Source: Misgurnus anguillicaudatus (taxonomy: Eukaryota; Chordata; Actinopteri; Cypriniformes; Cobitidae). From it: 64,000 bases of DNA. Location: contig NC_073348.2 of the NCBI RefSeq assembly GCF_027580225.2, positions 22,836,501 to 22,900,500 on the forward strand. Reading direction: 5' to 3'. Shown here one piece after another: positions 11,501 through 23,500 of this stretch (its first letter is position 1; each line of letters begins with the position of its first letter). Below the pieces are notes generated by a model that saw only the letters and a list, made by a program, of their open reading frames with translations, was not told where the DNA came from and ran no database searches. The position numbers and the translations under genes are program-made.

Positions 11501-14500
11501 AGTCCTTGAAAGGTCCTTGAATTTGAAGTTAACTAAGGCGTGGGAAACCTGTAAAAAGTTGAAAATCATGTTTCTCATTATATGTCCCGTTTAAATAATT
11601 TTTCTCTCTTCTGCAGCCTTTTTGGATTCCTCAACCTTGCAGCTGTTTTTTGATCTGTATCATTCCATCCCTCCTTCACTTTCTCCATTGGTGAGTGTAT
11701 GAAACGGTTGATGTGCACATTAACGGATGCTTTTTAATCTTTCACTTAGTAGTGTAAACGGCTTGGTGTTAAATGTGCTGCTCTTCTTTGTTTACTTCAG
11801 GTTTTGTCTTGTCTAGTCCAGATAGCATCTGTGCGGAGGTCTCTCTTCAACAACGCAGAAAGAGCAAAGTTCCTCTCCCATTTAGTAGATGGTGTAAAGA
11901 GAATATTGGAGAACCCACAAGTACGACATCCATCTTTACACTTGTTAAAGGGATGTCATCATTTACTCACCTTCATGTTGTTCTAAACCTGAATGAGTTT
12001 CTTTATTCTGTGGAACACAAAAGCTATTTTGATAAATGATGGCAGCCACATAGTTGAAGACAAACGAATACTATGAAAGTCAATTGGTCCTGTCAACTTT
12101 GTGGTTGTCATCATTTGTCAAAATATCTTCTTTTATGTTCAACAGAAGAAATTTATACTGGTTTAGAACAACGTGGGGGGGGGTAAATGATTACATCATT
12201 CTCATTTTTGGGTGAACTATTTCTTAAACGTGCATCTTTATAAATAATCATAAAGGTCCTTGGTTTGATCCCAACATACTTATAGAAATGTACTTTGAAT
12301 GCACTGTAAGTTGGTTTGGATAAAAACTTCTGCCCGTGTTTGCCAAAACATCTTTTAACATAGCAGTTCTTCTTATCGTATATTTTGTTAAGAAAATAAA
12401 CTCTTGTTTTAGAATTTCTTAAAGGAAAACAACACTTTTTTTTCAATATTTTACTATGTTCTTACCTCAAGTAAGACAAATTAATACATACCTATCTTTA
12501 TTCAATGCGTGCACTTAATCTTTGTACAGTGCGTTGTGAATGTGTTAGCATTTAGCCTAGCCCCATTCATTCCTTAGGATCCAAACAGGGATGAATTTAG
12601 AAGCCACCAAACACTTCCATGTTTTTCCTATTTAAAGACTGTTACATGAGTAGTTACGTATAAATATGGTGGTACAAAATACAAAAAATTTCGGCGCAGT
12701 AATATTGATGGAAGTTTGAGCGAGAGCGGGATGTAAGTAAGGTCAGGAGTGATGATGTTACTGCACGCTGAGGTCGAAGTGCTGCAAACTAAGTGCTCTT
12801 CAGCCATACAATACAGTTCTCACTTTTTATCTGCTTAAAAAATTGCCACGTTTTATTTTGTGTCACCATACTTATGTGTCACATAACTACTCATGTAACA
12901 GTCTTCAAATAGAGAAAACACGGAAGTGCCTGGTGGCTTCAAAATTCATCCCTGTCTGGATCCCAAGGAATGAATGGGGCTAGGCTAAATGCTAACACAT
13001 TCACGACACACTGTACAAAGATTAAGTGCATGCATTGAAAAAAGATAGGGATGTATTAATTCATCTAAGTTAAGAGCATAGTAAAATATTGAAAAACGGT
13101 GGTGTTTTCCTTTAAACTACTTATGACATATATTTTGTGCTTCACAATTTTTTTATCATTGCTTTGTAGAGTTTGTCAGACCCAAACAACTACCATGAGT
13201 TCTGCCGACTGCTGGCTCGACTCAAAAGCAACTATCAGTTAGGAGAGCTGGTAAAAGTAGAAAACTACCCAGAGGTCATCAGATTGATCGCTAACTTCAC
13301 AGTAACCAGTCTGCAGGTGGGTCATAGCCTCCACATGCTAAACCCAGAGCTTCATATTTGTTTTCTATAATGTCTTTAAGCAATACAAAAGCTAAAACCA
13401 GCCAGAGGGAAAATAATCACACAGTTGCTGCTAAATGGAAATAAAATGAAAATGTTGTGAAAAGAATAATAATAATAGTGTTAATATCTTACAGCACTGG
13501 GAGTTTGCCCCCAACAGTGTGCACTATCTGCTAAGTCTGTGGCAGCGCTTGGCGGCATCTGTTCCCTACGTAAAAGCTACAGAGCCCCACATGTTGGAGA
13601 CCTACACCCCTGAAGTGACCAAGGCCTACATTACATCTCGTCTGGAGTCGATACACATTATTTTGAGGTATTGCAGAAACCTTCACTTTTTTATAAATAA
13701 TCACAGGGACGAGAAAAATATTGTGTTGTGTACTAATAATTATATTCCCGGTATACATAGGGATGGTCTTGAAGACCCCTTGGATGATGCCGGCTTGGTG
13801 CAACAGCAGTTGGACCAGTTGTCTACCATCGGGCGATGCGAGTATGAAAAGACCTGTGCTCTGTTGGTACAGCTCTTCGACCAGTCGGCCCAGTCCTACC
13901 AAGAGCTTCTGCAGTCCACCAACTCCAGCACGATGGATATAGCGGTACAGGAAGGTGAGGTTTAAACAGTCAATAATTCAGGCCTATAATAAAAACACTA
14001 AATTACTATGTAATGCTAACGGTATGGTTCTGTGCAGGGCGTTTGACGTGGCTGGTTTACATCATTGGCGCAGTTATCGGAGGAAGAGTTTCATTCGCTA
14101 GCACAGATGAACAAGATGCCATGGATGGGGAGCTTGTGTGTCGGTAAGAATTCACCCGTAGTTATTCGTTAAATACCGGATGCATTGTGATTGAATTGAC
14201 GACTTGGTAATTCTGTATTTGAAGTTTTTTTTGATTTTGTCGTTTTCAGAGTTTTGCAGTTAATGAATCTCACAGACTCTCGATTGGCCCAAGCAGGAAA
14301 TGAAAAGCTTGAGTTGGCCATGCTAAGTTTCTTTGAACAGTTTCGCAAGATCTACATCGGTGACCAGGTGCAAAAATCATCAAAGGTAATTATAGCAGAC
14401 GCATTTGATTTGTTTCTCATTTGTTTGCTGTACACTACACTGCAAAAAATGACTTTCTTACTTATTATTTTTGTCTTGTTTTCAGTAAAAATATCAAAAA

Positions 14501-17500
14501 AATTCTTAAATTAAGATGATTCTTGATGAGCAAAATGACCTAGGAAAATAAGTCTAGTTTTTAGACAAAAAATATAATCTTTAAAGGAATATTCAATTTT
14601 CTTAAAAGAAAAATCCAGATAATTTACTCACCACCATGTCATCCAAAATGTTGATGTCTTTCTTTGTTCAGTCGAGAAGAAATTATGTTTGTTGAGGAAA
14701 ACATTGCAGGACTTTTTCTCATTTTAATAGAGCCCAACATTTAACACTTAACTCAACACTTAACAGTTTTTTTCAACAGAGTTTCAAAGGACTATAAACG
14801 ATCCCAAACGAGGCATAAGGGTCTTATCTAGCGAAACGATTGTCATTTTTGACAAGAAAAATAAAAAATATCCACTTTTAAACCACAACTTCTCATCTTG
14901 ATCTGGTCGTGATGCGCCAGCGTGACCCCACGCAATATGTCATGACGTCAAGAGGTCACAGAGGACGAACGCGAAACTCCGCCCCAGTGTTTACAAATGT
15001 GTTGAAAGAGGACCGTTCCTACGTTGTTGTATGTCAACTGATACTAATTAATGTCTTTCTGTCAGTTTATTGTTTACAATGGTCCGCAAATGTGCGTTTT
15101 ATATATGTAACACGTGACCTCCCAACTTCACTACGCAATTACGTTAGGTCGCGCTGGACCGGATCTAGACGAGAAGTTGTGCTTTAAAAGTGGATATTTT
15201 TTATTTTTCTTGTCAAAAAATGACAATCGTTTTGCTAGATAAGACCCTTATGCCTCGTTTGGGATCGTTTATAGTCCTTTGAAACTCCGTAGAAAAAAAT
15301 CTGTTAAATGTTGAGGTAAGTATTAAATGTTGGGCTCTATTAAAGTCCATTAAAATGAGAAAAATCCTGCAATGTTTTCCTCAAAAAACATAATTTCTTC
15401 TCGACTGAACAAAGAAAGACATCAACATTTTGGATGACATGGTGGTGAGTAAATTATCTGGATTTTTCTTTTAAGAAAATGGAATATTCCTTTGAGTAAA
15501 TTAGTGCTTAAAACAAGCAAAAAAAATCTGCCAATGGAATAAGAAAACTTTTCTTGAAATAAGTTAAATGTTTATAAACAAGAATAAAATTCTTATTCCA
15601 TTGGCAGATTTATTTTTTTTTTTTTTTTGCTTGTTTTAAGCACAAATTAGCTTACATTTTATATTTTTTGTGTAAAAACTAAACTTATTTCCCTAGGTCA
15701 TTTTTGCTCATCAAAAAATACATCTTAATTTAATTTAATTCAATTTATTTTTACTGGAAACAAGACGCAAATTTCATCATAAAAAAAGTGTGCAGGTATT
15801 TCCAAATTTTTGAAACCTTGCGTCGTGTACATTGTATGCATAGGTCGAGCATGCGCGTACAAGAGTATTTAGTATGTAGGCCACTAGAGGCATTGCAATT
15901 TGTCGCATTGTGCATACGTCAAATGAACTATGCGGGTGATTCTCACGAAAACTGTCAAGCATGAAAATGTAAAATTGCTTAAATTTACTTTTTTCCCCAC
16001 CAGACATTGAAAAACAAAGTCTGGAGTAAATGGGAACATTAATTTAAAAACTTTTACTTATCATTTAACACTTTTTGTAACATAATTTAAAAAATGAGTC
16101 CTAAAAAATCTCATTAACGCAACAGTCAGAAAACATCAACACTGACATATTTTCAAAATGACATAACAAACCTGAAAGAACATAATTTGGAGATTCTGCA
16201 CATGCATTTAAAATCAAAGTATTATGCTTCTATTAATTAAATTAACATTTAATAAGCATCTGTTGCGGTAATGATAATCAAAATGTCGTGTAAGCATTCT
16301 GACAAGACAATATTTCAAATTAACTGTAAAAAAATTATCTTACCTGGTAGCCATCTTGAAGTAATTGGTCCATGTGCTTGGTCACTCAAAATCAAACTTT
16401 ATTAAAATTCTGTATGTGTGCTTAAACTGTTCTCAAAAAGTGTTGCGGAGGATGAGAACATCAGGCATGGACACATCATTTTTCTAATTTTTCTTCATTA
16501 TTATTATACATGAATATTCAGTAAATATTTTTTCTGTCATCTAAAGTAGTCTAGCAAAACATCCATTTATTTGTTTTCTTAATATTTTGGGGTTAATTTG
16601 ATTAAATTACAACATAACGCATGTTCAAACAAAGCCGGACACATTGCGGTAATGAGAATTTCAGCAGAAAATTAGATAAAATGTACAATTATAAATTCTT
16701 ATGTTGAAATCACACATTGTGCAAGGTAGAACACAGTATTGTGTTAATTCTGATGCTTTTTAATGTTACTATATTACACATTTTAAAGCTAAAATCATTA
16801 GTGCCGTGGTGTTTCAATGGTTTCGTGAGAATCACCCATGCATTGCAAGGCTGTATGCATAGAATAACATACTATACCCAAGGCTTTACAGGTTTGTTTT
16901 AACAACAAAACAAAAAATTAGCTAGCAGTGAATCATTGTTGACCTTTCTTGCGCGCACACACAGAGAGTTTTACCTTTGAACTCTTTAAATGGTTGACTT
17001 GTGATGGTGTTACATCTGGGTTTTGTAAAGGGACACTTGACTCAGCTCTGTAGCATGCTGTGTTGAGTGCTTTGTTTTATCTGCTGTGTTGTGTGCTTTG
17101 TTTTATTTGTTTTTTATTTATGGTGGTTTACAAAATAGACATGCAGGCTTAAACAAATATGTTTCTCTTTTATGTCAGCGATCAAAGTGTTTGTCTAACC
17201 ACAAAGCTAAAGTTTTCTAAAGTGTGCCATTTCAAAGCATAAATATGAAGATACATGGTTAACAATAGAGACTCGCTGTTAAATGTGTTGAAGGAATGGT
17301 GCCATCAAAATGAAATTTCTGTTGTTGTTTACTCACACTCATGTCGTTCCAAACACTTACAATATAGCACAGCCTTAAGTGCAATATAAATAAATTGGAC
17401 TATATGTCACAACTAAAAAAGTTGTGTGCACACTACCAGCAACTTTGTCACTGTGTCACCCAGATTTTTTAAATGAGGATTTTAGAAGCCTTTCCTAATT

Positions 17501-20500
17501 TTTTGTTGTCCTATCATTTATTATCGAATAAGTAACGAAAGCTGGATGATGTAAACTCCATGGTAGTCGCTCCTGAAAGTTGCTCATCATTGGCATCAGG
17601 GATGTTAACAATCGATCTTCGATTAAGTGTCGATAATAATTAAATTGTTAAAACTTAACAATGGTCTAAAAAGCAAGGTCATGCATGTGTGTGCAGCCCT
17701 TGCGCAGAACATACAGCAGGAGAAAAAAATGAAGCGAGCGCGCAGAAGTGAAACTAGCCATAATCACAACGATGCTCAATGCCAAGCACACACCTGGGCT
17801 TTTTAACGTCATGCTAGACGAGACTGGCTGCCAACGCAACATAATGGCATCTGCAGTGGATCTGATCGGGTTCGATACAGAAAATGTAAATATGGTTAGC
17901 TTAATGAAGGCAAAGACCCTCTCTAGGGATGCTTGTAAGCTTAGCATAAAAACGCTGCTAACGCTGCTATACACAGGAAAGGAGAACAGAGGCCGGTTTT
18001 TAAGGAACAGATTGAAATGTAATGTTAAATTCTGGCAAGAAACTGTAAAATGTAAGCTGTCGTAACACTCTGAACGCCTGCAACAGATTGTTGACTGGCT
18101 GAGGCGCTGCATGTCCAATCTGGAGATGACAACGAGAAAAGTGTTCTTCGTATGCTTCGATATAATTACAAAAATAGTATATGAACGACTCGGAAAGCGA
18201 GGTGAACAGCTAGAAAAAAAACACTTGATGATATTGAAACCTTTATTCTGACATGGACTTATAATTCATTATATTTCATTTACATGATTAGTTTAAATTT
18301 ATGAATTAATTAAAACACCAACTACATAGACTACATTATTTAGACAAAAAAATGTTTTACATTTGCGAGGAATTCGTGAGGAAGCTGCCGTTTTGATTGC
18401 CATTTACACACACTCTCATGTCATTGGCTTTGTCACCCCAGTAAAGGATTATTGCACTATTACATTTAACGATTATTCGATTGATTGATCATAAATTTAA
18501 AAAATCATCGAAATATGGGAAATTGCATTAATTGGCATCCCTAATTGGCGTAAAGTTTAAGGTTTTTGGAAATTGACGTGTTTCCATTGGCCGTATTTCC
18601 ATTGGCCGTATTTTCAAAGGGTATTGGAAACGCAGCTACTTTCGCCGGAAATCACTAGCTCTCCTTTAAAAAGAATAGGACCGTGTCGCTTTGTCACATG
18701 TAATATGAACGGAGCATAACAGCGACCTTTAGCCATGACTAAATTCATTATGTATTCTGTCCTTTTTATACCTATTTGTAATTAATTATTTGTTTTTATT
18801 TTTTTAGTTTATTTTTAACAGAAAAGTTACAGAATGCAACTTTATGTATAGAAATATTAAAGGTGTAGTGGAGGATTTTTCCGAATTTTAGAAAAGAACC
18901 GCCTTCTCCACTTTTTAAAAAAATGCAATTGCGCAACACTCCTGATTGACAACTAGGAGGACCAATAGTCTTGATGATCCACCCGGAAAAAGAAAATCCT
19001 CCGCTATACCTTTTAATTTACATATTAGCTGCAATCGTTAACCTTTTTTGTTGTTAAAAATAGACAAAAAATATTTTTTGAGTTAGTACATAAAAAATCT
19101 GTGTTCAGTGTCCTTTTACCTTACCGTGATTCACAATAGTAAGCTTATAATAACAATTTATAACTTGAGGTAACTGGTACGATTTTGCAGGTGAGTAATG
19201 CGTTTGACTTTATTTCACTTCCTTTAAAACATAAAGGAAAAAAAATTGCAGTTGTATCTATAAAAAAGAGATAGTGATAGAGATGCAAAAGATACGGATT
19301 TCAGCTTTTAATACAAGATCTCAGTAAATGGTTTTTTTTTCTTTTATTCATCCCCAGTTATATCGGAGACTATCAGAAGTTCTTGGGCTCAATGATGAAA
19401 CCATGGTACTTAGTGTTTTCATTGGGAAAATGTGAGTATATGTCAACTGTCAAGCATTTATGGAGTCGCTAAACGTAATAATGCCAGCAAACAAAAAAAC
19501 ATGCTAACTATGAACGTTTTGTTTGATGCAGAATCACCAACCTGAAGTACTGGGGACAGTGTGAGCCAATCACATCTAAAACACTACAGCTTCTCAATGA
19601 CCTCTCGATTGGATATCCTTACCCACAAATGCTCAAAACAAATAAAAACTTTTTGCTGTCTGTAATGTTTTCTGACAACGTGTATGGTTTTGTGTTTCCT
19701 TAACTTCTGTTCTCACTTACAGCAGTGTTAGAAAACTAGTAAAGCTCAGTGCTGTACAGTTCATGCTAAACAACCATACAGTAAGTCACCAACCTCAGCT
19801 TTTGCCTGTTTTCTGTTTTAGCTATTTTGCGATGTAACAAACTGACAATTCTGCATTTGTTGTGTCTAACAGAGTGAGCACTTTTCTTTCCTGGGCGTCA
19901 ACAATCAGGCTAACCTCAGTGACATGAGGTGTCGGACCACATTTTACACAGCCTTGGGAAGACTTCTTATGGTAGATTTGGGGGAGGGTGTAACCGTTAT
20001 AGATCTCATTTCGACTTGAAAAAAGGTGTCAAACACTCTGTACATGCCTTCCTTGAGAATTTTGAACCCATGACCATTGCTAGTGCCATGCTTTAGCCAT
20101 TACAGGAAAGATCATACTGTTATATTGTTGATAATTCGTTTGTTAGCTGTTAAATAAATCCTTTTACATTCAAGAATTGTCTTTAATCATTGTACGATTT
20201 TTATTTCGCATCCCACCAGAAGTATAGCTTTTTAAGATGCATCAGGTTTAAAAATGTACCAAGAAAGCATCTCAAGACCCCACCATTCTGTGGTGACACC
20301 TGTGTTTATTGTCTGTGTGTTTGACAGGGGAGGACGAGGACCAGTTTGAGCAGTTCATGCTTCCTCTCACTGCTGCGTTTGAAGCCGTCGCTCAGATGTT
20401 TAGCACCAACACCTTCAATGAACAAGAAGCAAAAGTGAGATACCATCTGCATTATACTGTCAAATGTCATGCATCACTTGCCAAACACTAGTTTATCTGC

Positions 20501-23500
20501 TATTCCTCAGCATTTTTTTCATGTGAGAGATGTTTTTGTCTTTCCTTTCAGAGGACTTTAGTGGGACTGGTGAGAGACCTGAGAGGAATTGCTTTTGCCT
20601 TCAATGCCAAGACCAGCTTTATGATGCTTTTTGATTGGATGTATCCTTGTATTGAAACTAAATAACACGTTTTAAAAATGATTGTAATTTGCGGTACCAA
20701 ATGTTATTGCAAACATGAAGTACAGTATTGTGATAAGATGCTAGTATTGACTTTTTCCTTAACAGAGCTTTTTTAAACAGCTACCCCTCATACATGCCGA
20801 TTTTACAGAGGGCAATAGAGCTATGGTACCATGTACCCGCCTGTACCACACCTGTCCTCAAACTCATGGCTGAGCTCGTCCACAACAGGCATGTAAACAT
20901 TTATGCCGCTTTTCCATTGCATAGTACCCAGCTGTTTAGGTCGGGTCAGGTCAAATCAGCCCACCTCACTTTGGCTTGGTTAGCTTTTCCATCAAGTTTA
21001 GTAACACTTTGGAGTGGGAGGGATTGTAGGTGTGTCGTTATATTTGCGCTGCCTACTGCTGTGACATCATACAAGTGAGAGCGTTGTTGGAATACCCCAT
21101 ACATCCCCATAAATTTATTTATTTCTCAGTCCGCCACAAAATTGACCACCGTAAATAAAACGCAACGCACATTGCATTTATCACTACCTCTGTCTCACAT
21201 GACAGTTTCTGTACAAACACCGGTGGCGTCAGTTGACGCCTAATTTCAGTTGCATTTAAGTATATATGCGGATGTCCGCGTCGCGAATGTTCCGCCACAA
21301 ACTGTCTGGAAAAAAACTGGTATGGTATTCCTGATTCTCAATCTGTGGATGTTTTGAGGAATTTGGGAATTTACAGCAAAGTATGCGCATATGTGCACAT
21401 TGATGCATATAGGTCTTATACATAATGCATATATATATTTTGAAATATAAAACTGTAAACGATGGTCAGATATATACTGTTTCTAACAAACGTGCGTGTT
21501 CATAGGCGCCAAATTCTTTCTTCGCCGGTGGGTGCTCGTCACAGCATCAAGTAAAAGACGCTCTGAATCGACCCTGCGCTTTAAAGGGGGGGGGAAGAGG
21601 GGCTTTCACGTTTTCCGTGTGGTTTTAGACGCGACATGTGAAGCAACTGTGCGTATGTGCTTGGCCATTTCGGTGGCTGCTCGAGCCGAGCCCCGGAGCA
21701 CCCAAGGGATCGGCGCATATCTACGTGTTTATTGTAGCACTTCCACTCATGAAACAAGAAGTTAGAAACCTTTTTGGGGTTATAATGTTTTCAGCCGCGC
21801 TAAAAACGCATTCTGATGGTGTATTGGTAGCACAGATTAATACTTTTTCGCAACTTTGAGTGACCAAAAGAGAACAGACGCTTCTCAATCCGAAGGCTGC
21901 AGCCTCCGGAGGTCGCATATGCAGGCTGTATGTCATCAAGCCTGGTTTATTATTTTCAGACATTTGCAAGTCATAAGCATATTACAACAATGTATGATTA
22001 AGTAAGGGATAATGTAGAGGCAGCCGGTAGTTATTGGGAAATAAGCCCCGACAGTGTGATCAGGACCCGACGCGAAGCGGCTACTTGCCACATAAGAAAA
22101 AAAACTGGACATGAATATGAATTTTAAACATTTTATTGGCATATTTGTTTTAAATTAACATTTTTATCCTTCCGCGAAACTTTTTAAAATGATCGTAATA
22201 CCGTATTAAGATCCTCTGCTTGATACTTGTCTCCATTTTTTCTCTTTTAGCCAGTCTTTGAGAAGTTTTAATGCCCATTCTGTATTTTTTTGTGTGTTGG
22301 CTTCGTTGCTCTATTTTGTCAAGTTCAGTCTCAGTAAGCTGTCTGTGTCTTGTCGTGATTGTCGAGTGTTTGTCACAAGATGGCGCCAAACAGACAGTAA
22401 TCTTTATTGATCTTTATTGGCGCAGAGCGATATTACTCGTGCAAGTAGTCCGGCTATGCGTTATTATTTTGGAGCGGTTATTATTTGAAAAGAACGAACC
22501 TGCAAATGTCTCAACTGACCAATCAGAATCAAGCATTCCAGAGAGCCGTGTAATAACAAATAATAATAGTCAACTTTATAATTGTTAATGTTATGAAATA
22601 AGATATTGATGACGTATGCAGCTTGCAAACGCGACCTCCGGAGGCTACAGTCTTCGAATTGAGAATTTGTGATATGCGCACTTTCCGACCGTGGGTCTCA
22701 CTCCACCACTGCGGTGGTAATTACAACCGTCCCAGCGCTAACTATGTACTGCTGCACCCGTCGGAAAAGCCCCTAAAAGTAAGCTGACTCGACCCAAACT
22801 CTGGGGTACTATGCAATGGAAAAGCGCCATTAAGTCAGTGTTTTAAACAGTGTCCGTGTTAGCTGTTTATATAGTACATGGTTTATAAGACTCATTTTCT
22901 ACCTGTAGGTCACAGAGATTACAATTTGATGTGTCATCGCCGAATGGGATCCTGCTGTTCAGAGAGACTAGCAAGATGATAACAACATATGGTACGTCAC
23001 CATCTTCTGTGCTTGACTTGTTTTCTTCATCTTTACAAAATGATACCTCTTACAGCATGTTTAATGCACTTTCAACAATTAGTACACTGTTGCATAAATG
23101 CACAAATCCTAGTTATAATATAAGAGTCTTTGTTGATTATTGGTATTAAAATAATACTTATCTCCTATTCAGTGCATTGACTTTAAAGGGGACATTTCAC
23201 ATTAAGATGTAAAATAAATCTTTGGTGTCTCCAGATAACATATGTGAAGTTTTAGCTCAAAATACCATCTAGATCATTTATTATAACATTTTAAAGCAAC
23301 ACTAAAGAGTTTTTTTTACCTTAAAATAACATTTCCAAAAAGGTTTCAGTCGTTCATCCACTTGAAACGGGGTGAACAGCACTTTCCCATTCGCTTTGCA
23401 GCCCTCTATCGGCCAAAACCGCACTAAAGAAGTTTGCAACCGTCGGTTCGCGGTCCTGTAGTTCGAGTGAAAACTACAAAATCTTGCTTTACGGCAGACC

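Larger units (their letters stand above)
9013..11550. mobile_element. Outer fold-back element of the intron nest (AGGGTTCCCA termini)
   Basis: The left arm begins AGGGTTCCCAAG and carries a 'tccttgaa'-type sequence. The right arm (about 11465-11550) ends TGGGAAACCT and mirrors it. Possible decayed duplications gtaagaac and gtaaaaag flank it. It is interrupted by the elements at about 9303-11420 and 9523-11353. Confidence 0.6.
14386..19357 (+). other. Large xpo7 intron (~5 kb), repeat-filled
   Basis: Intron between [17 protein letters not shown] exon sequence ending 14385 and the [10 protein letters not shown] exon starting 19358. It contains the repeats at 14439-15797, 15934-16837, 17597-18543 and 18857-19016. 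The remaining parts (16840-17590 and 19020-19350) are AT-rich with no recognisable gene or site apart from a short MITE fragment at about 17300-17355. Confidence 0.85.
20889..22908 (+). other. GC-AG intron of xpo7 carrying nested elements
   Basis: The coding join requires the exon to end ...AACAG at 20888, followed by GCATGT, so the donor is GC rather than GT. The acceptor is acctgtag. Using the nearby GT (20893) would add four bases and break the frame. The Harbinger-like insertion 20904-22829 begins only 15 bp inside the intron and fills almost all of it. Confidence 0.8.

Noticed and set aside
13519..13965. Continuous 148-codon gene
   Set aside because: It is two xpo7 exons joined by chance through a short intron (13668-13760) that happens to lack stops in this frame; splice sites and homology remove the middle part.
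17748..18118. Overlapping open frames of 105 and 150 codons on both strands
   Set aside because: They lie wholly inside a hAT-like element (17597-18543), show no splice context or protein family I recognise, and are mutually exclusive in frame.
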